From NCBI GenBank assembly GCA_017411805.1, contig JAFQPI010000050.1:1-64000 (forward strand): 64,000 bases of DNA, given 5' to 3'. Under the pieces are notes generated by a model, which made no database searches, had not been told where the DNA came from, and saw only the letters and a program-made list of their open reading frames with translations. This stretch comes from Clostridia bacterium (lineage in GTDB: Bacteria; Bacillota; Clostridia; Oscillospirales; CAG-272). The position numbers and the translations under genes were made by a program. Shown here piece by piece: positions 33,002 through 44,000 of the stretch (positions are counted from its first letter, which is position 1; each line of letters starts with the position of its first letter).

Positions 33002-34300
33002 ATGAGTGATTTTAATAAAGAAAGTATCCTTTACGAAATTTGGCTGACAACCTGTATCAGCGTCGGTTCAAAAGCATATGAAAAGCTCTTTGAGCATTAT
33101 TCGACAGCGTATGAAATATACCGCGCGGATCCCGCGGAGCTTGAGAGCATCGGGATTTCCGACAGACTAATTGCCTCGCTTGCCAGAAAGGATCTGCGCC
33201 GCGCGGATCAGGCGGCTGAATTTTGCGTCAAAAAGGACGTAAGACTCGTTATCAGAGGTGAGCGCGATTATCCCGAACGCCTCGATTCCATCCCGAATCC
33301 ACCATATGCGCTTTACGTTAAGGGATCCCTGAGACCTGCCGAAAATGAATATTCCACCGCGATCGTCGGAACTCGAAATATGAGCGAATACGGCATGAGA
33401 ATGGCGTATAAAATAGCTTATGAGCTTGCAGCATCGGGTGCGGCGGTAGTCAGCGGAATGGCACTCGGAGTTGACGGCGTTGCGGCTGTCGGCGCGCTTG
33501 AAGCATACGGTGACACTATTGCGGTGCTCGGCTGCGGACTTGATAAGGTATATCCGCCCGCGCACAGAAAGCTTATGGGCATTATAGCGGAAAGAGGCGC
33601 CCTTGTCAGCGAATATGCTCCCGGCACTCCTCCCATGAGCGGAAATTTCCCTCTCAGAAACAGAATAATCAGCGGACTTGCCCGCTCCACTCTCGTTATT
33701 GAGGGCAATATCAACAGCGGCTCGATGCTTACGGCGCGCGAGGCAATCAGACAGGGAAGAGATATTTTTGCTATTCCCGGGAACGTCGGAGTCAGCAACG
33801 CTCTCGGTACCAACGTCCTCATACGCGACGGCGCGCGTGTTGCGCTTTCCGCGCGCGATATTATTGCTGCGAGAAACGATCGCGGTATAGACCTCGACCG
33901 TCTCGCGGAGGCGGAGCTCAATTCCGATCTCGATATTTCTATCCTTAAGGCATACGGCGTTGCACCCGCGGCGTATATATCCGAGCCTGAACAGCGCGAG
34001 GATATCGGAGGACTCGATCCCGTTCCCGCGAAAACCGAGAAGCCGAAAAGATCTTCAGCGAAAAAGACGGAAAGAAAAGACGGGGCTGATGTATCGGTCG
34101 CGGATTCAACTCTTCCTCCTCTGCCCGAAGGGATAATGCGCGATATTTATGAATCAATGCCGGTCGGAACGCCGGTAAGCGCAGATTTCTTTTCAAGATT
34201 CGGGCTGTCATCCGGTGAGCTTGTTGGCCATATATCCATGCTTGAGGTTTCGGGATATATTACCTCAATACCCGGCGGAACATATTTGAGAAAAAATTGA
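33002..34300 (+). CDS. dprA: DNA-processing protein DprA
   Basis: A 432-residue protein that loads RecA on incoming single-stranded DNA during natural transformation. The Rossmann-like DprA core is at about 60-290 (VGTRNMSEYGMRMAY, SGMALGVDGVA, GCGLDKVYPPAH, LVIEGNINSGSMLTAREA, AIPGNV). A low-complexity linker (about 335-370) leads to a C-terminal winged helix (about 375-430). Length is typical for the form with a linker. ATG 33002 is chosen with GAGG 8 bases upstream, rather than an ATG at 32981. It is the last gene before topA, the common dprA-topA order. Confidence 0.94.
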   Translation: MSDFNKESILYEIWLTTCISVGSKAYEKLFEHYSTAYEIYRADPAELESIGISDRLIASLARKDLRRADQAAEFCVKKDVRLVIRGERDYPERLDSIPNPPYALYVKGSLRPAENEYSTAIVGTRNMSEYGMRMAYKIAYELAASGAAVVSGMALGVDGVAAVGALEAYGDTIAVLGCGLDKVYPPAHRKLMGIIAERGALVSEYAPGTPPMSGNFPLRNRIISGLARSTLVIEGNINSGSMLTAREAIRQGRDIFAIPGNVGVSNALGTNVLIRDGARVALSARDIIAARNDRGIDLDRLAEAELNSDLDISILKAYGVAPAAYISEPEQREDIGGLDPVPAKTEKPKRSSAKKTERKDGADVSVADSTLPPLPEGIMRDIYESMPVGTPVSADFFSRFGLSSGELVGHISMLEVSGYITSIPGGTYLRKN

Positions 34301-34309
34301 AATTACCCC

Positions 34310-34338
34310 TTGACAAGCGCGAAAAAACATTATACAAT
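34310..34338 (+). promoter_or_regulatory. Promoter of topA and downstream genes
   Basis: TTGACA (34310-34315), 17 bp, TACAAT (34333-34338). Confidence 0.8.
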
Positions 34339-34393
34339 ATAAAATAGACGTTTTTCGTCCTAGTATCCATTTTGAAAGGAAACCCTCAGTCGT

Positions 34394-36769
34394 ATGGCTA
34401 AGAATCTGGTTATAATCGAGTCACCCTCCAAGGCGCACACCATTCAGGCGTGTCTTGGTTCAAATTATAAGATCGTAGCGTCGAAGGGTCATGTGCGTGA
34501 CCTGCCCAAGAGTACCTTCGCTATTGATATAGAAAATGATTTCACCCCCAAATATATAAATATCCGCGGTAAGGGTGACCTTATCAAGGAGCTCAAGAAG
34601 GAAGCAAAGGCGGCGAAGACAGTATATCTCGCAACCGACCCTGACCGCGAGGGAGAGGCTATTTCATGGCATCTCGCTGCGGCGCTTGAGATCCCCGAAG
34701 ATAAGCTCAAGAGAGTCACATTCAACGAGATCACAAAGACCGCGATAAAGGCGTCCATCAAGCAGCCCCGCGCGATCGATATCAATCTCGTCAATGCACA
34801 GCAATCGCGCCGTATTCTGGACAGGATCGTCGGATACAAGCTCAGCCCCCTGCTTTGGAAGAGAGTAAAGCACGGTCTTTCTGCAGGACGAGTTCAGTCT
34901 GTTGCGACACGCCTTGTTGTTGAGCGCGAGGAAGAGATCCGCGCGTTTATTCCCGAGGAGTATTGGACCGTTGCCGCTAAGCTTAATGCTGACGGAAGCA
35001 TTTTTGAGGTTCGTTATTACGGCGATGCCGCCACGGGTAATAAAGTAAAGCTATCCAACGAGTCGGAAGCGAAGGCGGTCGTTGACGCTGTTCTCGGAAA
35101 GAATATGAACGTAAAGTCGGTCAAGCACGGTGTCAAGTATAAAACTCCCGCGCCTCCCTTCACAACGTCGACTATGCTTCAGGAAGCGGCAAGAAAGCTC
35201 GGTTTCCAGTCCGCAAGAACCATGCGTACCGCGCAGGAGCTCTATGAAGGTATCAATCTCGGCACGGCAAACGGCGGAGCGCAGGGTCTTATCACATATA
35301 TGAGAACAGACTCGCTCCGTATTTCCGCGGAAGCTCAGGCGAGCGCACGCGAGTTTATCGCAGAGAAGTACGGTGCAAACTATTGCCCCGAAACTCCAAG
35401 AATTTTTAAGATCAAGGCAAATGCGCAGGACGCGCACGAGGCAATCAGACCTGCGAGAGTGGCTCTTCTGCCCGCGCAGATCAAATCATACCTCACCCCC
35501 GATCAGTTCAAGCTTTACAAGCTCATCTGGGAACGCTTTGTTGCAAGCCAGATGGAATCCGCAAAGCTCGATACACTTAATATTGATTTTGAATCTGCGG
35601 GACATCTTTTCCGCACGGGCGGCTATACCGTTGCCTTCCAGGGATACATGGCTGTATACGAGGAGGGAACCGACGAGGCTGTCAAGAAAGCGGACGATCC
35701 CGATGATATCAAGAATTTCAGAATTCCCGCAATAAACGAGGCACAGAGCCTGCCTTGCGTTGACGTAAGCAGCGCAAAGCATTTTACCGAGCCTCCCGCA
35801 AGATACAACGAGGCAAGCCTTATCAAGGCTCTCGAGGACAAGGGAATCGGCAGACCGAGTACCATTCCTCCCACGATAACGACAATTATCAGCCGTGACT
35901 ACGTGCGCCGTGAGGGTAAAGCACTCGTGCCTACCGAGCTCGGCGAGGTGACTACTGCGCTTATGAAGTCGGATTTTGCCGATATCGTTGATTATAAGTT
36001 CACAGCAAGAATGGAAAGCCAGCTTGACGAGATCGAAGCAGGCGAGACTAATATGATCGAGGTCCTCCGCGAATTCTGGGCAGGCTTCGAGCGTGAGCTT
36101 ACAGAAGCTGAGAAGAAGAGCAGTATGGAGACTGCTCCCGCTGTCGTTGAAGAGACCGATATTATCTGCGATAAATGCGGTGCCAAGATGATAGTTAAGT
36201 CGGGACGCTTCGGCAAATTTGCGGCGTGCCCGAATTATCCCGAATGTAAGAATACCAAGCCTCTCGATGCAAATAAACAGGCTGAGAAGAAGGCTCCCGT
36301 TATAGCCGATTTCAAATGTGAGGTCTGCGGCGGAGATATGGTTCAGAGACACGGTAAGTACGGTAGCTTCTTTGCTTGCGCCAACTACCCGAAGTGCAAA
36401 TTCATCAAGCAACAGCAAAATAAGCTTGAGGGCGTTTCCTGTCCCAAGTGCGGCGGTGCGATCCTGATCCGTCAGGGAAGAAATAAGAGTCAATTCTACA
36501 GTTGCGAAAAGTACCCCGAGTGTGATTGGTCGAGTTGGGATCTTCCCGTAGCGGAAAAATGCCCCGAGTGCGGCGAGATGCTTTATAAGAAAAAATCGCG
36601 TCCCGGTGTTCTTCTTTGCAAGAATAAGGATTGCGGATATACCAAAGAAAATGCGGTAACCGAGGAAAAGTTCGGATATATTCCGCAGGAAAACGAGCCG
36701 CTTCCGGAGGCGCCGATCTCTCCCCTTGATATGCCTCCCCCTCCCGGTGACGACGATATTCCGTTCTGA
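34394..36769 (+). CDS. topA: DNA topoisomerase I
   Basis: A 791-residue type IA topoisomerase that relaxes negative supercoils. The TOPRIM domain spans about 2-115 (LVIIESPSKAHTI, ATDPDREGEAISWH). The catalytic tyrosine is Tyr302 in TYMRTDS. The domain-4 motif reads GIGRPSTIPPT where STYAPT is usual, so the tyrosine and alanine are replaced. Four C-terminal C4 zinc-ribbon-like modules follow (from about 595, 640, 678 and 720), and the end is Pro-rich. It is a complete protein of usual length for Clostridia. AAAGGA lies somewhat far from the ATG. Confidence 0.97.
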   Translation: MAKNLVIIESPSKAHTIQACLGSNYKIVASKGHVRDLPKSTFAIDIENDFTPKYINIRGKGDLIKELKKEAKAAKTVYLATDPDREGEAISWHLAAALEIPEDKLKRVTFNEITKTAIKASIKQPRAIDINLVNAQQSRRILDRIVGYKLSPLLWKRVKHGLSAGRVQSVATRLVVEREEEIRAFIPEEYWTVAAKLNADGSIFEVRYYGDAATGNKVKLSNESEAKAVVDAVLGKNMNVKSVKHGVKYKTPAPPFTTSTMLQEAARKLGFQSARTMRTAQELYEGINLGTANGGAQGLITYMRTDSLRISAEAQASAREFIAEKYGANYCPETPRIFKIKANAQDAHEAIRPARVALLPAQIKSYLTPDQFKLYKLIWERFVASQMESAKLDTLNIDFESAGHLFRTGGYTVAFQGYMAVYEEGTDEAVKKADDPDDIKNFRIPAINEAQSLPCVDVSSAKHFTEPPARYNEASLIKALEDKGIGRPSTIPPTITTIISRDYVRREGKALVPTELGEVTTALMKSDFADIVDYKFTARMESQLDEIEAGETNMIEVLREFWAGFERELTEAEKKSSMETAPAVVEETDIICDKCGAKMIVKSGRFGKFAACPNYPECKNTKPLDANKQAEKKAPVIADFKCEVCGGDMVQRHGKYGSFFACANYPKCKFIKQQQNKLEGVSCPKCGGAILIRQGRNKSQFYSCEKYPECDWSSWDLPVAEKCPECGEMLYKKKSRPGVLLCKNKDCGYTKENAVTEEKFGYIPQENEPLPEAPISPLDMPPPPGDDDIPF

Positions 36770-36800
36770 TCACAATAATAGATAAAAGGAATTAATTGAT

Positions 36801-38153
36801 ATGACAGGCGAAAAGCCAAAGACAATAAACGTCCTCGGCGCAGGGCTTGCGGGATGCGAGGCGGCGTGGCAGGCGGCTTTACTCGGTGTAAATGTCAAGC
36901 TTTACGAGATGAAGCCGAAAAAGCTTACTCCCGCTCATAAGAGCGAGGGATTTGCAGAGCTTGTATGCTCGAATTCTCTCCGCTCTGACAGCGTGACCAA
37001 TGCTGTCGGTCTGCTCAAGGAGGAGATGAGACATCTCTCCTCGCTTATCCTCGAAGCCGCTGATGCTACCCGTGTACCCGCGGGATCGGCACTTGCCGTT
37101 GACAGAGTGAAGTTTTCGGAGTATATTACCGAAAAGATCCGCTCAAATCCCAATATTGAAGTAATTGAAGAAGAGGTGACGTCCCTCCCCGAGGGTGAGA
37201 TCACCGTTATTGCCACCGGACCGCTTACGAGCGATCCGATGGCGGAATACATAAGAAACGAGCTTGGATGTCAGGGACTTCATTTCTTTGATGCCGCCGC
37301 GCCGATCGTTGATGCTGAAAGCATCAATACCGATGTTGCCTTCTTTGCATCACGATACGATAAGGGCGATGCGGACTATCTCAACTGCCCTATGACTCGC
37401 GAGCAGTATGATGCCTTCTATGATGCTCTCGTTTCAGCAAGAGAAGCAGAGCTCCATGATTTCGATAAGGCGTCCCAGAAGGATCTCAAAGTCTTTGAGG
37501 GTTGCATGCCCGTCGAGGTTATGGCAAAGAGAGGAAGAGATACCCTCCGCTTTGGTCCGCTGAAGCCGGTCGGACTTCACGACAAACGCCATCCGGAAGT
37601 TAAGGAGTACTATGCGGTCGTTCAGCTTCGCCGCGAGGACGAAAGCGGAAGCATGTATAATCTCGTCGGCTTCCAGACACATCTTGCTTTCCCCGAGCAG
37701 AAGAGGGTCTTCTCGATGATTCCGGGCCTTGAAAATGCCGAATTCCTCCGCTACGGAGTTATGCACAGAAATACGTATCTGAATTCCCCCGGACTGCTCG
37801 ATGCCGACTATTCCTTCAAGAATCGCCGCGGTCTGTTTTTCGCAGGACAGATGACGGGCGTTGAAGGATATATCGAGTCTGCGGGCTCGGGTCTCATCGC
37901 GGGTCTCAATGCCGCGCGTCTTGCGCTCGGACTTGATCGTGTGATATTCCCCGAGGAAACGATGATCGGTGCGATGGCTGCATACGTTTCGAGAGGCGGT
38001 ACCGGTTCGTTTACCCCAATGAATGCCAATTTCGGTATAATCGCTCCCCTGCCCGAGAGAGTAAAAGGCGGCAAGGTTGCCAGATATACCGTATATGCGG
38101 AGAGAGCACTCAGCATGATAAAGGACTTCGGAGAGAAGCCCTCGGAGATTTGA
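36801..38153 (+). CDS. trmFO: tRNA (uracil-5-)-methyltransferase TrmFO
   Basis: A 450-residue FAD-dependent enzyme that methylates U54 in tRNA T-loops with methylenetetrahydrofolate as carbon donor. The N-terminal dinucleotide-binding motif is [14 protein letters not shown] (about 11-24). Further hallmarks are [14 protein letters not shown] (about 51) and [22 protein letters not shown] (about 345). AAAGGA precedes the ATG. The topA-trmFO order is conserved in Bacillota. plsX starts one base after the stop. Confidence 0.97.
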   Translation: MTGEKPKTINVLGAGLAGCEAAWQAALLGVNVKLYEMKPKKLTPAHKSEGFAELVCSNSLRSDSVTNAVGLLKEEMRHLSSLILEAADATRVPAGSALAVDRVKFSEYITEKIRSNPNIEVIEEEVTSLPEGEITVIATGPLTSDPMAEYIRNELGCQGLHFFDAAAPIVDAESINTDVAFFASRYDKGDADYLNCPMTREQYDAFYDALVSAREAELHDFDKASQKDLKVFEGCMPVEVMAKRGRDTLRFGPLKPVGLHDKRHPEVKEYYAVVQLRREDESGSMYNLVGFQTHLAFPEQKRVFSMIPGLENAEFLRYGVMHRNTYLNSPGLLDADYSFKNRRGLFFAGQMTGVEGYIESAGSGLIAGLNAARLALGLDRVIFPEETMIGAMAAYVSRGGTGSFTPMNANFGIIAPLPERVKGGKVARYTVYAERALSMIKDFGEKPSEI

Positions 38154-38154
38154 A

Positions 38155-39207
38155 ATGATAGTAATTGTTGATTGTATGGGCGGCGATAAGGCACCGCTTG
38201 AGGTAGTCAAGGGCGCGTATGCCGCATCCCTCGAATACAATGCAAATTTCATATTGGTCGGTGATAAAGCAGAGATCCTTCGCATCGCGGATGAAGAAGA
38301 AATGGATCTCCGCCGCTTTGATATTGTTGATGCTCCCCTGACGATCGAAATGACCGATCCGCCGCTTGCCGTCATGAAAGCGAAAAAGGATTCAAGTATG
38401 AACGTCGCGCTGACTATGCTTGCGGAAGGTAAGGGTGATGCTCTTGTCAGCACGGGCAATACGGGAGCTCTTTTTACGGGTGCGACCCTGATCGTTCGTA
38501 AGATCAAAGGAGTCAAGCGCGCGGCTATAGCGAGTATCCTGCCTATGTCACCTCCCGTTCTTTTGCTTGATTCGGGCGCAAATATCACGGTTACTCCGGC
38601 GTACCTTGAGCAGTTTGCAATAATGGGAAGCATTTATATGCACAAGATCCACGGGCTTTCTGCCCCCAGAGTCGGACTTCTCAATAACGGCGCAGAGGAA
38701 ACCAAGGGCACCGAGCTTCAGCTTGAAGCATATAAGCTCCTTTCCGATTCTCCCGCTCTCAATTTCGTTGGAAACGTCGAGGCAAATATGGTTCCGAAGG
38801 ATGCGTGCGACGTTCTTGTAACCGACGGATTTACGGGCAACGTATTGCTCAAATCGATTGAGGGCATGGGCAAACTCATGCTCCGTACAATGAAGGATAT
38901 ATTTTATTCGGATACGCTTGCGAAGATCTCCGGATTGCTTATCAAGAGAAAAATAAACGATATCAAAGCAGTATTTGATCCGAACGAGCATGGAGGCGCG
39001 CCGATCCTCGGTATATCAAAGCCCGTTATCAAGGCGCACGGATCGTCAAACGCGAAGGCGGTCAAAAACGCCATCAGACAGGCGATCGCATATGCGGATT
39101 CCGGCGTTATTTACAGTATTGCGCGAGAGACTAAGCTGTTTATGCCGTCTCACTCGCCAAGATCAGAAGAAGATAAGACGCTATCAGCGTCAGTACGTGA
39201 AAAATAA
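38155..39207 (+). CDS. plsX: Phosphate acyltransferase PlsX
   Basis: A 350-residue cytosolic, membrane-peripheral enzyme that turns acyl-ACP into acyl phosphate for phospholipid synthesis. Family marks are IVDCMGGDKAPLEVVKGA (about 4), LVSTGNTGALFTGA (about 98), RAAIASILP (about 122) and DGFTGNVLLKS (about 224). The start follows the trmFO stop by one base, so translation is likely coupled. The C-terminal 40 residues are a short extension. The fab and acpP genes that often follow plsX are absent. Confidence 0.95.
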   Translation: MIVIVDCMGGDKAPLEVVKGAYAASLEYNANFILVGDKAEILRIADEEEMDLRRFDIVDAPLTIEMTDPPLAVMKAKKDSSMNVALTMLAEGKGDALVSTGNTGALFTGATLIVRKIKGVKRAAIASILPMSPPVLLLDSGANITVTPAYLEQFAIMGSIYMHKIHGLSAPRVGLLNNGAEETKGTELQLEAYKLLSDSPALNFVGNVEANMVPKDACDVLVTDGFTGNVLLKSIEGMGKLMLRTMKDIFYSDTLAKISGLLIKRKINDIKAVFDPNEHGGAPILGISKPVIKAHGSSNAKAVKNAIRQAIAYADSGVIYSIARETKLFMPSHSPRSEEDKTLSASVREK

Positions 39208-39225
39208 GAAAGCGAGTAAAAGGTT

Positions 39226-39945
39226 TTGACCGTTACCCCGAATACAGCCGAGCTTGAAAAAAAGATCGGTTATAAATTCAAAGATCACGCCCTGCTTATC
39301 GAGGCTTTGACACATTCGTCATATGCCAATGAGCACGGCGGTATAAAAAAGCACAGATGCAACGAACGCCTTGAGTTCCTCGGAGACGCGGTACTCTCCT
39401 CGATCACGGCGGAGTATTTGTTCAGAAAATTCTATGATTCTCCCGAGGGAGATCTTACCCGTATGAGAGCCGAGCTCGTTTGCGAAAAGGCACTTGCCGA
39501 ATATGCGGGAAAGATCGGACTCGGCGAGGTACTGCTTCTCGGCAAGGGTGAGGAAAGAGGCGGCGGACGAGAGAGAAAGTCTATTCTTGCGGATGCTTTC
39601 GAAGCACTTCTTGCGGCAGTTTATCTCGACGCGGGCGCAAGCAACGAAGCCAAGGATGCGATAAGAAGCTATCTTATGCCCCTCGTTGAGTCAAGACTTG
39701 AGACTCTTCTTGCAGAGTGGCACGGAGCAGACTATAAAACTCTCCTTCAGCAGCTTGTTCAACGTTCCGAAGGTGAGCTGCTTGAATACGTGACCGTTGG
39801 CGAAAGAGGTCCCGATCACGCAAAGGTGTTTACAGTTGAGGCACGCCTCAATTCAAATATCATCGGACAGGGTGAGGGAGCGACTAAGCGCGCGGCTGAG
39901 CAGGCTGCTGCAAAGCAGGCACTGATCCTGTTCGGAGAACTTTAA
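39226..39945 (+). CDS. rnc: Ribonuclease III
   Basis: A 239-residue endonuclease that cuts double-stranded RNA, including rRNA precursors. The signature NERLEFLGDAVLSSI holds acidic residues Glu50 and Asp54, and ADAFEALLAAVYLD (about 123) supplies the metal-binding Asp/Glu. The C-terminal dsRNA-binding domain is about 165-237. It starts at TTG (39226), because no in-frame ATG occurs before the catalytic motif. AAAAGG lies just upstream, so initiation is expected to be weak. Lies 18 bases after plsX. Confidence 0.95.
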   Translation: MTVTPNTAELEKKIGYKFKDHALLIEALTHSSYANEHGGIKKHRCNERLEFLGDAVLSSITAEYLFRKFYDSPEGDLTRMRAELVCEKALAEYAGKIGLGEVLLLGKGEERGGGRERKSILADAFEALLAAVYLDAGASNEAKDAIRSYLMPLVESRLETLLAEWHGADYKTLLQQLVQRSEGELLEYVTVGERGPDHAKVFTVEARLNSNIIGQGEGATKRAAEQAAAKQALILFGEL

Positions 39946-39955
39946 CAAGATATAC

Positions 39956-39990
39956 GCAGGGCGGATTTTCGGGTTCGCCCTGCAAAAGTG
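39956..39990 (+). terminator. GC-rich hairpin between rnc and the radical SAM gene
   Basis: Stem CGCAGGGCG/CGCCCTGC (about 39955-39963 with 39976-39983), then AAAAGTG before the T-run at 39991. The T-run is displaced, so this is probably a partial terminator or processing site. Confidence 0.5.
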
Positions 39991-40014
39991 TTTTTTCAGA
40001 AAGGAGGATGAGAT

Positions 40015-41049
40015 ATGCGGCACGTCAATATCCCGATTTTTATACCCCATCTCGGATGTCCGAATAACTGTGTTTTCTGCGATCAGAGAAAGATATCGGG
40101 ATGTATTTCCTTTGACGAATCGGGTGTAAAAGCGCAGATCGAAGAAGTGCTTTCTACGCTCGCTCCCGAAGACGAAGCCGAGATCGCATTTTTTGGCGGT
40201 TCTTTTACGGGAATCGACCGTGATCTTATGATCAGACTCCTCTTTATTTCCGATGAGTTCGTTGATGGAGGAAAGGTCAAAAACGTCCGTTGCTCTACAA
40301 GACCCGATTATATCGACGAGGAAATACTTGATATTCTGAGCGAGCATCACGTTAAAACCGTCGAGATCGGAATACAGAGCATGTCTGACGAAGTCCTTTC
40401 GGCTTCAAAGAGAGGACACACCGCAGAGCGCGCGCTTGAGGCGTGCCGTATGGTCAAGGATGCGGGATTTGATCTGATCGGTCAGATGATGATCGGCCTT
40501 CCCGGATCTACTCTCGAGTTCGAGATAGCCACGGCAAAGGCAATCTGCAATGCGGGTGCGGACGGAGCACGCGTCTACCCGACCGTGGTATTTGCCGAGA
40601 CCGAGCTTGCCGACATGACTGCAAGGGGAAGCTATAAGCCTCTTGATATTGAAGACGCGATAGATCGAACAGCCTCGGTGCTCGACGTTTTTGATCGCGC
40701 GGGCGTTCCAACGATCCGTGTCGGACTTTGCTCGGGGGAGAATCTCTCGTCTCCCAAAAGCGTTGTCGGAGGAGCGAACCATCCCGCGCTCGGTGAACTC
40801 TGTATGGGTGAGCTGATCTACAGACGCATCTGCGCCGAGGCCGACAGAGTCATTTCTACCACCGATCCCAAAGGGAAGACAATGACGGTTTACGTGCCAC
40901 TCGGTGCCACTTCCCGCGCAGTAGGGCAGAAAAAACGCAATATTTTACGTCTGAATGAAAAATATTGCAAAAAACACGCAATAAATCGCATAAAAATTCT
41001 TGAAATTTCTTCTATTATAGGTTATAATATAATAATAGACTTATCATAA
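40015..41049 (+). CDS. Radical SAM protein (Elp3-like family)
   Basis: A 344-residue radical SAM protein. The iron-sulfur ligands are CPNNCVFC (Cys15, Cys19, Cys22), one residue apart from the commonest CxxxCxxC spacing and matching it exactly. AFFGGSFTGID (about 60), IGIQSMSDEVL (about 122) and GQMMIGLPGST (about 158) are typical of the Elp3-like group. No acetyltransferase domain is present. The function is unknown, but its position between rnc and smc recurs in Clostridia. GAAAGGAGG gives a strong ribosome binding site. Confidence 0.88.
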   Translation: MRHVNIPIFIPHLGCPNNCVFCDQRKISGCISFDESGVKAQIEEVLSTLAPEDEAEIAFFGGSFTGIDRDLMIRLLFISDEFVDGGKVKNVRCSTRPDYIDEEILDILSEHHVKTVEIGIQSMSDEVLSASKRGHTAERALEACRMVKDAGFDLIGQMMIGLPGSTLEFEIATAKAICNAGADGARVYPTVVFAETELADMTARGSYKPLDIEDAIDRTASVLDVFDRAGVPTIRVGLCSGENLSSPKSVVGGANHPALGELCMGELIYRRICAEADRVISTTDPKGKTMTVYVPLGATSRAVGQKKRNILRLNEKYCKKHAINRIKILEISSIIGYNIIIDLS

Positions 41050-41078
41050 TGCGATCGTCTTGATCGCGGAGGTATAAA

Positions 41079-44000
41079 TTGTATTTAAAGCAGATTGAAC
41101 TACAGGGCTTCAAGTCCTTTCCGGATAAAACGAGACTGGTATTTGAGCCCGGAGCGACGGTCATTATCGGACCTAACGGAAGCGGAAAATCGAATATTTC
41201 GGATGCTATGCGTTGGGTACTCGGCGAGATATCCTCAAAGAGCCTTCGAGGCACAAAGATGGAGGATATCATCTTCGGCGGCTCGGACAGCAGAAAGCCA
41301 ATGAGTTATGCCGAGGTCTCGGTGACCTTCGATAATACCGAAGTCGGCTCGGATGCCAGACTCGACTGCCCTTATGACGAGGTTACCGTAACCCGCCGCT
41401 ATTACCGAAACGGCGACAGCGAATATTTTATCAACAAGGGCAAGGTTAGACTTCGTGATATTTATGAGCTTTTCCTCAATACGGGTATCGGCCGTGACGG
41501 TTATTCAATAATCGGTCAGGGCAGAATTGCGGACATAATTTCGAGAAAGAACGATGAACGCCGTGGAATTTTCGAGGATGCGGCAGGTATTGCAAAGTTC
41601 CGCCACAGAAAGAACGAGGCTGAGCGAAAGCTCGCGGCTACCGTGCAGAATATGGAGCGCGTACAGGATATCGTCAGCGTTCTCGGCTCGCGCCTTGCGT
41701 CTCTTGAACGTGAAAGCGTAAAGGCAAAGCGATTTATTGAATACAGCGAGGTAAAGAGACAGGCGGACGTTCAGCTTTGGCTTTATGATACCGAGGGACT
41801 GCGCAATGAAGAAAACGAGTCCAATACAGATCTGCGACGCATAGACAGAGAGATCGGAGAGGCTGACGAAAGCCTGACAACTCTCCGCGAGCAACAGGAA
41901 AGACTTGAATCACTCGCATTTGAGAACAAGGCTGAGGCGGCAAGGATCGCATCCGAGATATCAAACAGAACGAAAGATAATTATGAGCTTGATGCCAGGA
42001 TCAAGGTCATAAATACGAATATCACACATACAGAGGGCAGCGTTGCGATCGAACGTGCCACCGCAGAAGGACTCCGCACCTCCGCTTCCGACGAGGATGC
42101 AAGAGTTCTTGCTAAAGAAAATGAAGCAAAGGCTATTGCAACCGAAGTTGCAAATCTTTCCGCCGACGAAGCAAAGCTCAATGCAGAAGCATCAGAGGCA
42201 GAGAAAAAAGCCGATGCTCTCGATTCCTCGATCGGGCTTGCTTTTGAAGAGCTTTCCTCCGCTAAGGAAGAGGTGTCCGATATACACGCGCGTCTTGAGC
42301 TTCTCGGACGCTCGGATGAGGAGGACGTCGGACGTGACGAGGCGGCGCGCAAGAACGTAAATGAGCGTAAGCGTTTAGCCGAGGCGCATGAAGCCGAATG
42401 TGAGGACAGCGAGCGCACTATCGCGGAATACGACGCAAAGCTTGCGGAGAATGCAGAGCTTCTTGCGGAAAAGAAGCAGGAAGCGGATTCGCTCCGCTCA
42501 AAGCGTGATATAGACCGCGCAGAGCTTACCTCGGCTGAGATAAGGATCGATACCCTTAAGGGTAAGATCGAGGCTCTCCGCCGTATGGAAGAGCATTTTG
42601 AGGGCTATAACAACAGCGTTAAGTTCGTTATGCGCTCCTATTCCGAAGGCAGGATCGACGGCGGAACGATCTACGGTCCCCTTTCCTCCCTCATTACCGT
42701 TGACAGTAAGTACGTTACCGCTATCGAGACCGCGCTCGGCGCGGCAATACAGAATATAGTGGTTGACGAGGAAAGGACCGCAAGGGCGGCGATTTCTTGC
42801 TTGAAGCGTAATAACGCCGGCAGAGCGACCTTCTTCCCGCTTACGTCGGTAAGACCTGCCCCTGAACCCACGCGCGAGATGAAGCAGGCGGCATCCTTCA
42901 AGGGATATATCGGAATTGCCTCCGAGCTTGTTTCCGCGGATAAAAAGTTCGGCGCGATCATCTCCTCCATGCTCGGCAGGATCATCGTTTTTGATAACCT
43001 CGAGAATGCGACCGAGATGGCAAAATCACTCCGCTACAGCGTCCGCACCGTAACTCTCGACGGTCAGCAGATCAACCGAGACGGTTCGTTTACGGGCGGT
43101 TCGCTCCGTACAAGCAGCGGAATCCTCACCCGAGCAGACGAGATCAAGCGAATGTCTGCAGAGCTTGATATCCTCTCGAAAAACTCGGAAAAGCTCCGCT
43201 CGTCGCTTGAGCTTACCGAATCCACTCTCGCCGAAATGGAAAATGATATCGAATCCGATGAGAGCGCAAACGCAATGATCGCGACCCTCCGCGCCGTTGA
43301 GGCAACGAGGCTTGAAAAGAATAAAGAAACGCTTGCGGCAGACCGCGAGCTCCTCCAAAAGTTCATGGCGGATCTCGAGAACGTCGCGGGTGAGAAGGAA
43401 CGCCGTGCCGCAGAGGTCGCAAGCCTCGAAGCACGCGAGCGCGAGCTTACGGCAAAAGTCTCCGAGCTTGAAGAATTCCGATCCGATAGCGAGGAAAAGA
43501 GACACGCGTCGCTCAAGGAGCGAGATAAGCTCCGCGCGGAGATAATGAATATCACGGTCCGTATCTCCGAGCTTCGCCGTGACATCGAAAGCTGTAATGC
43601 GCTTGCCGAGATGTCGCGCGATAAGGCACGTTCACTTAGAATTGATGCCGTTGCAAGAGAAAACGCCGCATCCGATGCGCAGAGAAGAGTCGCGGAGCTT
43701 AAGACAGAGCTTGACGATGCTATCAAGACTCTCGGCGCGGGAGAAGAGAAGCTTACAGAACTCAATGCCCGCAGAAGCGAGGTCGAGCAGGGCTCTCTTG
43801 AATACGAGGGCAAGCTCGTTGCTCTCCGTAATTCAACCGAGGAGCGCCGCTCACGCAGGGATAAGCTTCTTGCGGACAAGCTGAGGCTTGAGACGAATCT
43901 CGCGCAGATCCGAGCAAAGCTTGATGCTGAGACCAAGACATTCTGGGATGAATACGGAGTTACAAGAGCCGAGGCGATCGCGTTCGGTTATCCCGCCATC

